Source: SAR324 cluster bacterium
Lineage (GTDB): Bacteria > SAR324 > NAC60-12
Assembly (NCBI GenBank): GCA_028281495.1
Contig: JANQJU010000051.1
Span: forward strand, 124,001-188,000
Length of the DNA stretch: 64,000 bases
Reading direction: 5' to 3'
Part shown: positions 54,302 to 62,814 of the stretch, one piece after another
How the letters are laid out: each line of letters starts with the position of its first letter
How positions within the stretch are numbered: the stretch's first letter is position 1
Translations under genes and position numbers: made by a program
Notes under the pieces: generated by a model
Told to the model about the DNA's origin: nothing
The model's database searches: none
What the model saw: the letters and a program-made list of their open reading frames with translations, nothing else

Positions 54302-55696
54302 ATGTCACGTATTGTTCAAAAATTCGGAGGTACCAGTGTGGGTACTGCCGAACGTCTTATGAATGTTGTTCAAATTATTGAAAACACTGCAAAATCTCAT
54401 TCTGTCGTGGCCGTTGTTTCTGCCATGAGTAGCGTTACCAAATCAGAAGGTACCACCAGCCGCTTGTTAAAATCAGGAAAGCTCGCGTTGCTAGGAGAAG
54501 ACTGTGCTTCCGTGTTGGAAGCCATTGAAGAAACCCACATGCGGGCGATTACCGAGACCATCCAGTCGTCCAAAATCCGCAGCGATATCGAAGTGCATAT
54601 CCACCAAGAATTGCACCGCTTGCGTTCTTTTTTGGATGCCATCCATGTCATCCAAGAAATTTCGGAGCGTTCCCAAGATGTTATCGTGGGGACGGGTGAA
54701 CGTCTTTCGGCACGAGTTTTATCTGGGATACTATTAGATCGAGGGCTCCATGCCGTGTACACCGATTTGTCGGAAGTGGTTCCCTCCGATTTCATCCACA
54801 CAGGTCCCGCCTTTTATTCAAGGCTCCAAGAAACAATTGTAGAAGTGTTGCCAAAAAATGAGTCAATGGTTCCGGTGGTGACAGGATATTTTGGATTCGT
54901 TCCGGGGGGTATCATTGCGAAAGTTGGACGGGGTTATACCGATTTCACTGCGGCAATGATTGCAGGAGAATGGAAAGCTGACGAATTACAAGTATGGAAA
55001 GAAGTGGATGGCATCTTTACCGCCGATCCCCGGAAAGTTCCCAATGCTAAGGTCTTGGAATACATTTCCCCAGAGGAAGCCGCTGAGTTGACTTATTTTG
55101 GTTCTGAAGTACTACACCCCTTTACAATGGAACGAGCCATTGCCGCTTCCGTGCCCGTGCGGATAAAAAACACATTTGCCCCAGAAAAGGCAGGAACCGT
55201 AGTCGTGCCTAAAGAACGATTACCTCAATTTCGCTTCCAACGTTCTCCCTCTCGACGGGCTGTTGCGGTAACTACGAAAAATGATGTTTCTGTACTAAAC
55301 ATTCATTCGAATCGAATGTTGCATTCCACTGGGTTTCTCGCTCAGGTTTTTGAAGCGTTCCATCGACAACAAGTGGAAATCGATTTGATTTCAACTTCAG
55401 AAGTGAATATTTCCTGCACAATCACACAGAAAGAGCAGGTGCCCACACTCTTGCCGAGCCTAGAAAGCTTGGGAAGAGTCACCGTGATCCACAATCGTGC
55501 GATTCTAAGCTTGGTGGGAGAGAATATGAAACACATGCCAGGTACCGCGAGCCAAATGTTCAGTGCTCTTGCGGCAAATGAGATCAATATCGAAATGATC
55601 ACGCAAGGAGCTTCCGAGATCAATATTTCTTGTGTCATTGAGCAACGCGATGCCCATAAAGCGCTGCAAGTCATTCATCGGACTTTTTTAGAATGA
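54302..55696 (+). CDS. lysC: Aspartate kinase (monofunctional, two ACT domains)
   Basis: A 464-residue aspartokinase that phosphorylates aspartate at the head of the lysine, threonine and methionine pathways. The start KFGGTSVG is 7 residues in from ATG 54302; an upstream start at 54257 would add 15 unlike residues. The kinase core includes VVAVVSAMSSVT and GRGYTDFTAAMIAG, and the C-terminus has two ACT domains (ISLVGENMKHMPGTAS and the following INIEMITQGASEINIS). The larger size and the SxTxRLLKS-type insertion match the class with E. coli LysC/ThrA-like kinases and not the short alpha/beta class. A feedback inhibitor cannot be predicted. The nth gene follows after six bases. Confidence 0.96.
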   Translation: MSRIVQKFGGTSVGTAERLMNVVQIIENTAKSHSVVAVVSAMSSVTKSEGTTSRLLKSGKLALLGEDCASVLEAIEETHMRAITETIQSSKIRSDIEVHIHQELHRLRSFLDAIHVIQEISERSQDVIVGTGERLSARVLSGILLDRGLHAVYTDLSEVVPSDFIHTGPAFYSRLQETIVEVLPKNESMVPVVTGYFGFVPGGIIAKVGRGYTDFTAAMIAGEWKADELQVWKEVDGIFTADPRKVPNAKVLEYISPEEAAELTYFGSEVLHPFTMERAIAASVPVRIKNTFAPEKAGTVVVPKERLPQFRFQRSPSRRAVAVTTKNDVSVLNIHSNRMLHSTGFLAQVFEAFHRQQVEIDLISTSEVNISCTITQKEQVPTLLPSLESLGRVTVIHNRAILSLVGENMKHMPGTASQMFSALAANEINIEMITQGASEINISCVIEQRDAHKALQVIHRTFLE

Positions 55697-55702
55697 GGGG
55701 AT

Positions 55703-56368
55703 GTGTCACCACGAAAAATCAGTCAATTGTTTAAAAAACTGCATGAAGCGATTCCAGAACCTACGACTGAGTTGGTCTATAATAATCATTTCGAGCTGCT
55801 GATTGCTGTCATTTTAAGCGCTCAAGCCACCGACCAATCCGTTAATAAGGTGACCCCGCAACTTTTTGCTAGTTATCCCACCCCTCAAGCTCTTTTAGAA
55901 GCGGGAGAGTTGACCGTCTTGGAGGCCATCAAAACGATTGGATTGGCTAAAACCAAGGCGGCCAATATCATCAAGACGTGTCGGATCCTTGCCGAACAAT
56001 ATCAAGGGCAGATTCCCGAAACCCGTGAAGAACTGGAAGCCCTTGCGGGCGTAGGCAGAAAAACCGCCAATGTGATTCTCAACACGGCTTTTGGTAAACC
56101 AACCATCGCAGTGGATACCCATGTCTTTCGAGTGTCTAATCGCACGGGATTGGCTTCCGGGAAAAACCCAGTTCAAGTGGAAGAACAACTTTTACAAGTG
56201 GTGCCTAAAAGGTGGATGCAAGATGCTCATCACTTCTTGGTCCTTCACGGTCGTTACGTATGCAAGGCACGTAAGCCGGAATGCAGCCAATGTGCGATCA
56301 TTAAAGAGTGTGAGTATCCTGAAAAAAGCTTGGAAGGAACTAAAACGAAAAGTCGAAAAGGCTCTTAA
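55703..56368 (+). CDS. nth: Endonuclease III
   Basis: A 221-residue base-excision DNA glycosylase/AP lyase acting on oxidised pyrimidines. The helix-hairpin-helix LAGVGRKTANV carries the catalytic Lys, VDTHVFRV the catalytic Asp, and the four-cysteine [4Fe-4S] loop is CKARKPECSQCAIIKEC. Starts at GTG 55703, six bases after lysC; GAGGGG is close upstream. The short basic C-terminal extension after the cluster is slightly longer than in E. coli. It converges with the CheX-fusion gene 24 bases away, with a shared hairpin. Confidence 0.97.
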   Translation: MSPRKISQLFKKLHEAIPEPTTELVYNNHFELLIAVILSAQATDQSVNKVTPQLFASYPTPQALLEAGELTVLEAIKTIGLAKTKAANIIKTCRILAEQYQGQIPETREELEALAGVGRKTANVILNTAFGKPTIAVDTHVFRVSNRTGLASGKNPVQVEEQLLQVVPKRWMQDAHHFLVLHGRYVCKARKPECSQCAIIKECEYPEKSLEGTKTKSRKGS

Positions 56369-56395
56369 TTTACTGCGGAGAAAGCGCAGGATTAA
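56365..56395. terminator. Hairpin shared by convergent nth and CheX-fusion genes
   Basis: TTAAT-3 bases-CTGCG and CGCAG-1 base-ATTAA form a two-part stem over a 7-base loop, covering both stop codons. It has A/T flanks on both sides, as bidirectional terminators do. Confidence 0.55.
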
Positions 56396-57732
56396 TCAAA
56401 TGACACAAAGCGATAATTATTGCGATCTTGATGTTTGGTAATCGAAAGTTGGCTGCGCTCGTTAAAAATCTTTTCCACAAACTGAATGTAGCGTTTGATG
56501 CGTGGAGCTTCATCTGGTCGAATCTTGCTAGAATTTGCCTGGAAGTACTTGATCATTACCGCAGTTTCTTCTTTCGCGTTGGCATAATTTTCCAGATACA
56601 CAGAAATTGCGACCAGTCTGAAACACCGACGAAAGAATTGTTCTCCCGATACGGTAGGTAAGCTTTTGCGATAAGCTTGATGCGCCATCAACAAAAACTC
56701 TTTCTCCCGTTCCATCGATCTCTCTAATTTCGAAAGCAATGCCGCTTTGAGTGCATACTCTCCGATTTTCCCCATTTCGATTACAAAGGCTTTTGGACTA
56801 TAGTTGTAAAGCATTTGAGAAGTATGGGCCGCTAAGTTATAGGCCAAAATCGCATTTTCTACAGTACGCTTGACCGAATACATAGACTGCGGAATGGTGA
56901 TCCCCTTTTCCTTCATCTCACCTAACGAAGGCAGTACTTTATTTTGCAGATCTTGATTTTCCAGTAAGGGATTTTTTTGATTTTTGGGATGGAAAAAGAA
57001 GTTGACGTTGTTGCTGGCAAAAAATGTTTCTGGACAAACACTGACTTCTAAAGCAGTGAAATTACATTCCTGATTTCCTTCTGTAGGCCCTACATATTCA
57101 GGAAGCAAGAAAAAGTTAGGCTTCATAATCTGACTGTTAGGCTTCAAAAAATAGCTTTTGAACTTGGGGCGTTCTGCTCCTAAGAAAGATTGAATCTCTA
57201 CAGGAATGACTGAAGCATTGGTTTCTTCAACTGCCGCATCTTTTTGGGCCTTCTGAGCATCATCAAAATATTTTTGGGATTCAAAACACGCCTCGATATA
57301 AAAGACACCGTCTTCCGTTTTAAACGGAACGAAAAAAATTCCTCCGCTTACGGCATGAGGAATGGTATGGCCTTCCCCTTCAGTTAATTGAGGTATGCCT
57401 GCGTGGAAAACGAACCCTTGTTCTGCTAAATTCCGGCGAGCTTCCCCAGAAATCATGTTGACCAATTCACCGACCGCATCTGCAATATCTTCGTTCATTT
57501 CGGTGTACGCTTCACCGAGCATGTTATTCACAATGCCGACGATTGCCGCTTCGGTGAAAGTGAGACTGATGCTTCCTTTTGTTCCCCCCGTCAATTCAAT
57601 CACGGCTGAGATCACTCCAGTAGCTGGCTGTGGCTCTCTTTTAGAGGGACGACCGGGTCTTGCCGCCGTGTTTGTCATCGTTTGAAGCACTTTCAAGGTC
57701 GCAGCTAAGAAAGGCTGAATGTATCCTACCAT
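56392..57732 (-). CDS. CheX-like phosphatase fused to an unrecognised domain
   Basis: A 446-residue protein. Residues 1-155 fit CheX, which dephosphorylates CheY-type regulators: EDIADAVGELVNMISGEARR contains the ExxN active-site pattern (Glu and Asn separated by two residues), and the preceding GSISLTFTEAAIVGIVNNMLG matches the CheX strand-helix. The last 290 residues have a beta-rich stretch (SYFLKPNSQIMKPNFFLLPEY) and a helical region with tetratricopeptide-like character (EYALKAALLSKLERSMEREKEF, FFRRCFRLVAISVYLENYANAKE), not recognised. No chemotaxis gene is near. Probably a two-component modulator whose C-terminus provides partner specificity. GAGG lies a few bases upstream. Confidence 0.82.
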   Translation of the reverse strand: MVGYIQPFLAATLKVLQTMTNTAARPGRPSKREPQPATGVISAVIELTGGTKGSISLTFTEAAIVGIVNNMLGEAYTEMNEDIADAVGELVNMISGEARRNLAEQGFVFHAGIPQLTEGEGHTIPHAVSGGIFFVPFKTEDGVFYIEACFESQKYFDDAQKAQKDAAVEETNASVIPVEIQSFLGAERPKFKSYFLKPNSQIMKPNFFLLPEYVGPTEGNQECNFTALEVSVCPETFFASNNVNFFFHPKNQKNPLLENQDLQNKVLPSLGEMKEKGITIPQSMYSVKRTVENAILAYNLAAHTSQMLYNYSPKAFVIEMGKIGEYALKAALLSKLERSMEREKEFLLMAHQAYRKSLPTVSGEQFFRRCFRLVAISVYLENYANAKEETAVMIKYFQANSSKIRPDEAPRIKRYIQFVEKIFNERSQLSITKHQDRNNYRFVSFD

Positions 57733-57952
57733 GTGAAACCTCTATTTCGGTAAATCAAAAAACGAGTTTCTTTCGCTTCAAGCGACAAACCGTATCCGCG
57801 TTTTTGAAGTCTGCTTATTCACTGTAATTATATAGATTACCAGAAAAATGACTATTGAGTATGGCCCAAACTGTCAATACTTTAATTTCTTCCAAACGAC
57901 GAAATTATAGTATGTTTAAACGACTCGCTCTTGCTTGAATGCAGAAGCAATT

Positions 57953-58414
57953 ATGAGTATATTCCTCACCTTTGTCACTGGGCTTTCTGAAAATAGAAAA
58001 TCTCATTTACTCGACCTCCCATTTCACAAAATTGCTATGCGGAAATTAGTCGTCCTAAGTAGCGTTTTTCTCATCCTTACTGGTATTGCTTTACGTTATC
58101 GTGAAGCCTTAGAAATCCTTAGTGGTTTTTCAATAGTCTCGGCCCTTCACATTTGGGCAGGCATGTTTTTCGTTGTCATTTTTCCAATGTATGCGTGGGA
58201 TCATATCAAAACTCATAGAGCCCGTCTGAAAAAGATTTCCTTGGTTTCGACCTCTGGTTTGGTACAGCTCCTTGCAGGTATCGGATTGATCATCAGTGGA
58301 GTGATTCTTCTGTTGTACGAAAGTGACCAATTGACTTTACCTACTACTCTGCACTTCCAATTGACATTTGCCTTGTCTGCCGCACTTCTCGTGCATTTTA
58401 TCATAAAAAAATAG
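57953..58414 (+). CDS. Small four-helix membrane protein, possible b-type cytochrome
   Basis: About 153 residues from ATG 57953; ATG 58037 (MRKLVVLSS), which begins just before helix one, is an equal alternative, and the upstream TTG 57935 is weaker. Four hydrophobic helices are clear. Histidines sit in or by helices: SALHIWAGMFF, YAWDHIKTHR, LHFQLTF and LLVHFIIKK, a pattern shared with small b-type cytochrome or DUF4405-like proteins. That is the basis for a heme suggestion. No ribosome-binding site is obvious. It faces away from the CheX fusion across about 220 bases, with no neighbour that fixes its role. Confidence 0.68.
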   Translation: MSIFLTFVTGLSENRKSHLLDLPFHKIAMRKLVVLSSVFLILTGIALRYREALEILSGFSIVSALHIWAGMFFVVIFPMYAWDHIKTHRARLKKISLVSTSGLVQLLAGIGLIISGVILLLYESDQLTLPTTLHFQLTFALSAALLVHFIIKK

Positions 58415-58566
58415 AACCTTGCTTCTGCCTGCCAACGCTTTTTCTTATCAAAAACCCACCTTTTGCCTTCATTGAGCCACCCACCCTTCGTTCTGAAAGG
58501 GCACAGGATACGCTTGTTTTTCTACTCATCTCTCTTCGGCTAAGCGTTTACATTCATAAAGAATTC

Positions 58567-58596
58567 TTGACAATCTTTGTAAACACTGGGCATAAT
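58567..58596 (+). promoter_or_regulatory. Strong promoter for the TIGR02147 regulator
   Basis: TTGACA at 58567-58572, then 18 bases, then CATAAT at 58591-58596. This is the best sigma-70-type promoter in the window and fixes the regulator start at ATG 58687, giving a leader of about 85 bases. The TTG at 58567 is the -35, not a start codon. Confidence 0.8.
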
Positions 58597-58686
58597 AAAA
58601 AACCTTTAATTCTAGTAAGATATAGACATGTGTTAAGAAAAATTGAATACTTTTTGTCTTCATTTAATTGTTTCAGGGAATCGCTC

Positions 58687-59547
58687 ATGCTCACGCTCCA
58701 AGAATGTGGCATTGATGTTTACAAATATCTGGACAGCCGACGTTTGCTCCAAGCATATTGCAATGCTTGCAAATCTCGCGATTCTCGCTATTCATTACGA
58801 TTTTTTGCAAAAGAATTAGGATACGGGTCTCCCAACTATGTGACCCTGATTATCGAAGGATCACGCAATATTTCTGAGAAAAAGTTGGGAAACTTTTCTA
58901 AGTCCATGGGATTGACTGGAGCGGAGCGCGAATATTTTGAACTTTTGGTTCGACTCACTCAATCTTCCGACGTAGAAGGACGGAATCATTATTTCCAGCA
59001 AATTTCAGCCATTCGTCGTAAGAAGCTGCAAATCAACCAATTGGAAGACGCACAATTCGAGTGCATCACCTCATGGCTCCATTTGCTGATCCGTGAGATG
59101 TCGTTTTTGCAGGATTTTTCTGAAGACCCACACTGGATCAATCAACAATTGACGTATAAAGCTTCAGTAGGGGAAATCACCAAATGCTTGAAAGACTTAG
59201 AAGAAGCCGGACTATTGGTTCGGAAAGATAAAAAATTACAGGCCGCTGATTTGTCTATTACTTTTCCGGATGAGGTACGTTCTTTAGCCATACAGAAGTA
59301 CCACCAAGGAATTCTATCACAAGGGCAAGTGGCTTTGGATCAATCGCTGGATCAGAGAGAATATGGAGCCACAGTAATTGCAACGACTCCAGAAAAATTT
59401 CAGCTTGTGAAAGAAAAGCTTAAGAAATTTAGGGCAGAGGTTTTAGATCTGCTCAACACGAAAGAGGGCGAAGCAAATGAGGTGGTGGTGTTGGCGTTTC
59501 AGCTTTTCCACGCCGTGGACTATCACGAAAGCAATGGATCTCATTAA
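58687..59547 (+). CDS. TIGR02147/DUF4423-family putative transcriptional regulator
   Basis: About 286 residues. The N-terminal part fits TIGR02147: YLDSRRLLQAYCNACKS, then RYSLRFFAKELGYGSPNYVTLIIEG, the helix-turn-helix-like segment, and NISEKKLGNFSKSMGLTGAEREYFELLVRL. A winged-helix-like part with KASVGEITKCLKDLEEAGLLVR follows, and a C-terminal helical domain (FQLVKEKLKKFRAEVLDLL). The family is expanded in Fibrobacter and Bdellovibrionota-type bacteria and its targets are mostly unknown. AGGGA lies seven bases upstream of ATG 58687. It is driven by a strong promoter and precedes a large lipoprotein gene by 116 bases, a likely partner. Confidence 0.88.
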   Translation: MLTLQECGIDVYKYLDSRRLLQAYCNACKSRDSRYSLRFFAKELGYGSPNYVTLIIEGSRNISEKKLGNFSKSMGLTGAEREYFELLVRLTQSSDVEGRNHYFQQISAIRRKKLQINQLEDAQFECITSWLHLLIREMSFLQDFSEDPHWINQQLTYKASVGEITKCLKDLEEAGLLVRKDKKLQAADLSITFPDEVRSLAIQKYHQGILSQGQVALDQSLDQREYGATVIATTPEKFQLVKEKLKKFRAEVLDLLNTKEGEANEVVVLAFQLFHAVDYHESNGSH

Positions 59548-59663
59548 ATGCCATTACTCTACCCCAACGTGATTTCCGGCCTCATTTGCTTCTGCCTTTC
59601 TTGTCTACATAGGCCCTATTTTGTTTCGATATTCCAGTAACTCGATTTGCCCCAAAGGCACGC

Positions 59664-61484
59664 ATGTTAATGCTGATTTCCCGAAGCTCCCAAGTCGCAT
59701 GCAGTTTGCTGCATCGTCCGTTGCACCTGAATTTTATGGTGCTGCTTTGTACTTTTGTTCTCATTTTGGGAGCTTGTTCGGGAACCGATATTCCTAATGG
59801 CATGAGTAATGGCAACGATATAGCTGGGGTCGATGATCCAAATTCTTCAGATGGCACTGACAATCCAAACCCATCCAACCCAGGCTCCCCATCGGATCCC
59901 GATAATATTGCCTCCAGTGGAATTCCCCCCCAAATCACAGGACGTGTGTCTCGCGGAAACACCTTGAGCGATACCAGTTTATATGTGCTCGACAACCGGA
60001 ATCGAGTGATGGGACAAGTGACAACGGATTCGACCGGCAGTTTCACGTTAAACACAACCACCTTAGGTACTTTATTTGCTGAGGCAAATTACCCACTCGT
60101 GGTATTGGTGCCAACTTCGCCTGCACTGATGACAACACTTCCTGCAAAAATTGCTTCCACCGAATTGACGATTGATGTGAATCCAGTCACTTCTGAAACT
60201 CTGCGTACGCTGCTGAGTGCTCAAGTGGATTTAGATAGTTTTGCCATCGCACTTCAAGATTCCACACTCATTACGACCAGTTCAGGCAACACCTTGGTGG
60301 ATTCCAACAATAACCTTCTGGTCGTTCCCAACTTCCATATCCAAGATACCACAAGCTTTCCGTCTGATTTTCAGCAGCAGGGAGATGCTTTGGTGAACGC
60401 AGTATTTGGAGAGAATTCCTTATCTCCAGAAGGAGGAACTTCTCCATTCCAAGTATTTTGGGGTAATCGTTCGCCCAGCGCGAGCAGCCAAACGGTTCGG
60501 GTGAATCATGTTGCAACCACAGCAAACCAAACTTCTGTGGCAACCGAATTGATTGATATTTTGTTGCTCGGAATTGAGACTCAAGGCGAGATTGAGACCG
60601 TGTTACAAGAAGCCTCTGCCAATCCAGATACCTCAGGAAATTTGTTCAGCCGTTCTTCCTTTCTGAATGAAGTTGCTGCCATCGCTTCTATCAAATCGGC
60701 ATCTTCTGATGTGTATGCCTCACTGGTAGATGCTCAAACGGCGCAAACGCTACAAAATACGCAAAGTGCTATTACGGAAACAACCACCGCGCTTACAACC
60801 GAATTTCTCAAATCAGATGGGGCAGGAACCAGCACAGAAGCGCAACTCACGCTGTCTCCAGCATTGTGTATCGGTGTGTCATACAATCCAACGGTTTCCA
60901 CTGATCAAGGAAATATTGCTCAAAAGACAGTCAGTATGGCCGGTAGCACAACCTTGACTGAGCAAAAACAGCGCGAAATATTGGCCCAGTCTCTCGCAAC
61001 CATCTTGACGCAAGCTCAGGAAATCAACTCAGCAGCCTTTCAGTCCGCAACCGATACTTCCGTATATGACACCGTCTCCGTATTAGGCGCAACAGCGGTG
61101 ACTGAGGAAACCAATCGAGTCTTTGCGAAAGGAGAGGTGAACCTGCTGTTTTTACAATCGTTTGTGGACAGTTTGGTGGGACCTGTGGGCGTCACAGTAG
61201 GGGGGATCTCCGAATTAGAGAAGCTTCAATCCGATGCCATTGCCGCAAGTGTACAAACCAATGTCACGAGTGCAGCTCGAAATGTGGGACTGTTCATGGA
61301 AGCTATTTTTCAACGCCTCCAAGCCAACACCGCATTAAGCGAAGTAGAAAAGCTCGAAATCGCGACGCAACAGAGCCAAGCCATTCAGACGATTTTACAG
61401 GGCAAAGACATTTCGGACCAAAATGGTGGTTTATCCGATGCAGACGAAAAGCAAATTTACTGCGAACTTGTAAATACTTTATAG
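59664..61484 (+). CDS. Large lipoprotein with a carboxypeptidase-regulatory-like domain
   Basis: A 606-residue secreted protein. The N-terminus has a lipobox LILGAC, with the lipidated Cys about 38 residues from ATG 59664, which has AAAGG upstream; ATG 59736 is an alternative giving a shorter signal. Next is a Ser/Asn/Pro/Asp-rich linker (to residue 90), then GRVSRGNTLSDTSLYVLDNR and a GQVTTDSTGSFTL segment of the kind seen in carboxypeptidase-regulatory-like folds, and a long Ala/Thr/Gln-rich helical part. No catalytic motif is visible. It is next to a TIGR02147 regulator, which suggests a regulator-surface lipoprotein pair. A 38-bp duplication covers its stop codon. Confidence 0.8.
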   Translation: MLMLISRSSQVACSLLHRPLHLNFMVLLCTFVLILGACSGTDIPNGMSNGNDIAGVDDPNSSDGTDNPNPSNPGSPSDPDNIASSGIPPQITGRVSRGNTLSDTSLYVLDNRNRVMGQVTTDSTGSFTLNTTTLGTLFAEANYPLVVLVPTSPALMTTLPAKIASTELTIDVNPVTSETLRTLLSAQVDLDSFAIALQDSTLITTSSGNTLVDSNNNLLVVPNFHIQDTTSFPSDFQQQGDALVNAVFGENSLSPEGGTSPFQVFWGNRSPSASSQTVRVNHVATTANQTSVATELIDILLLGIETQGEIETVLQEASANPDTSGNLFSRSSFLNEVAAIASIKSASSDVYASLVDAQTAQTLQNTQSAITETTTALTTEFLKSDGAGTSTEAQLTLSPALCIGVSYNPTVSTDQGNIAQKTVSMAGSTTLTEQKQREILAQSLATILTQAQEINSAAFQSATDTSVYDTVSVLGATAVTEETNRVFAKGEVNLLFLQSFVDSLVGPVGVTVGGISELEKLQSDAIAASVQTNVTSAARNVGLFMEAIFQRLQANTALSEVEKLEIATQQSQAIQTILQGKDISDQNGGLSDADEKQIYCELVNTL

Positions 61485-61547
61485 CTCCCTTCACTTACCC
61501 AACTCCTAGAAATACTTTATAGCTCCCTTCACTTACCCAACTCCTAG
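61472..61547. repeat. 38-bp perfect tandem duplication across the lipoprotein stop codon
   Basis: Units 61472-61509 and 61510-61547 look identical. The first copy contains the last codons and stop of the lipoprotein gene; the second is outside it. The remainder of the 260-base gap up to 61744 shows no gene. Confidence 0.95.
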
Positions 61548-61744
61548 ATTTAGCCTTCCCCTGATGCGACTCATGATGTTTCTGCCTATCCTAGTCCAGG
61601 GCAGAGCTAATTCGGAATCCCCTCTTCCACAAGCGCTCTGTATCGCGAATCAATTGTCTTGCATCCGTTGATGCCCTTCATAATAGTCGGCATGAAACCT
61701 ATTTCAATCCTATCAAAAATAACTTCATATTAGAGGAAGGGCTT

Positions 61745-62671
61745 ATGAGTAAGATAGAGAAAGTGAGTTACCACGGATGGGAAAACAATTACCGTGTGAG
61801 TAATGACGAAATCGAGCTGGTGATGACAGCAGACGTGGGGCCTCGAGTGATTCATCTAGCATTCATTGGAGAAGAAAACGAATTCAGTATGAATGAGGGA
61901 GCCTTAGGCAATACCGAAGGGGCAGAATGGATCAACTATGGTGGCCACCGTTTATGGCATGCGCCTGAGATCCATCCACGTACCTATATGCCAGACAACG
62001 ATCCAGTTCAGGTCCAGGAAATGGGGGAGTCGATCCGATTCATTCAGGGGATTGAAATGGTGACTGGCATCCAAAAAGAAATCGATGTGTGGCTCGACCC
62101 CAAACGTTCTTATGTGAAAATGACCCATAGGATGCGCAATCACAATTTATGGGAAGTGGAACTGGCACCTTGGGCTATTTCTGTGATGGCAGGGGGTGGG
62201 ACTGCAATTTTACCCTTACTTCCCAAAGGCCCCCATCCTGAAAACCTATTGTCGTCTCACTCTGTGAATATTTGGGCCTATACCGACATGAGTGATGCTC
62301 GTTGGACATGGGGCAATCGCTATATTCTCTTAAGACAGGAAAATAAGGAAGACGTTCAAAAAGTAGGGGTCAATTCCATTGAGGGCTGGGGAGCTTATGC
62401 ACGAAACGGCCATCTATTTGTAAAATTTGCTGAGTATGATCCAAATCAAACATATCCTGATCGTGGGTGCTCCTTCGAAATGTTCACAAATTCTGTCATG
62501 TTGGAGTTGGAAACGATGGGGCCGATGGTCAAGATTCCCCCACAAGGGATTGTGGAACATGTAGAGCATTGGCATTTGCTCAAAGATGTCCCTTCACCTC
62601 AAAATGACGCAGACGTAGACCAACATATTTCCCCTCTCATCAATAAACTCAAACAAGAACAAGACGGGTAA
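61745..62671 (+). CDS. DUF4380-like protein of the galactose mutarotase fold
   Basis: A 308-residue soluble protein with the superfamily's super-beta-sandwich pattern: LVMTADVGPRVIHLAF, then NYGGHRLWHAPE, which is the hallmark of DUF4380, and ELETMGPMVKIPPQGIVEHVEHW near the C-terminus. The conserved His in GGHRLWH and Glu residues suggest sugar or sugar-phosphate binding, possibly epimerase-like, but the DUF has no assigned reaction. GGAAGGG precedes the ATG by six bases. It appears monocistronic, between the lipoprotein and the pentapeptide-repeat gene on the other strand. Confidence 0.8.
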   Translation: MSKIEKVSYHGWENNYRVSNDEIELVMTADVGPRVIHLAFIGEENEFSMNEGALGNTEGAEWINYGGHRLWHAPEIHPRTYMPDNDPVQVQEMGESIRFIQGIEMVTGIQKEIDVWLDPKRSYVKMTHRMRNHNLWEVELAPWAISVMAGGGTAILPLLPKGPHPENLLSSHSVNIWAYTDMSDARWTWGNRYILLRQENKEDVQKVGVNSIEGWGAYARNGHLFVKFAEYDPNQTYPDRGCSFEMFTNSVMLELETMGPMVKIPPQGIVEHVEHWHLLKDVPSPQNDADVDQHISPLINKLKQEQDG

Positions 62672-62724
62672 TAGATAGAAAGAATAAAAAATATGGTTTA
62701 AGGGAGGCGTGTGTAAGATACGAA

Positions 62725-62774
62725 TCTCAATATGACCCAATAGGAAACAATAGACTATTGGGTCATGGATTGAG
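62725..62774. terminator. Long inverted repeat in the convergent gap 62671-62815
   Basis: ATGACCCAATAG (62732-62743) pairs perfectly with CTATTGGGTCAT (62755-62766) over 12 bp, and TCTCAA with TTGAGA extends the stem after a small bulge. It lies between two convergent genes and may end both transcripts, but there is no T-run, so a different role is possible. Confidence 0.5.
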
Positions 62775-62814
62775 ACGAAAAGGGGACTTAGAAGAAATGA
62801 GTCAAAGTGGTAAG

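Noticed and set aside
58567..58686. A 40-residue N-terminal extension of the TIGR02147 regulator from TTG 58567
   Set aside because: This TTG is the start of a TTGACA -35 box and the extension is unlike the family; ATG 58687 has a ribosome-binding site.
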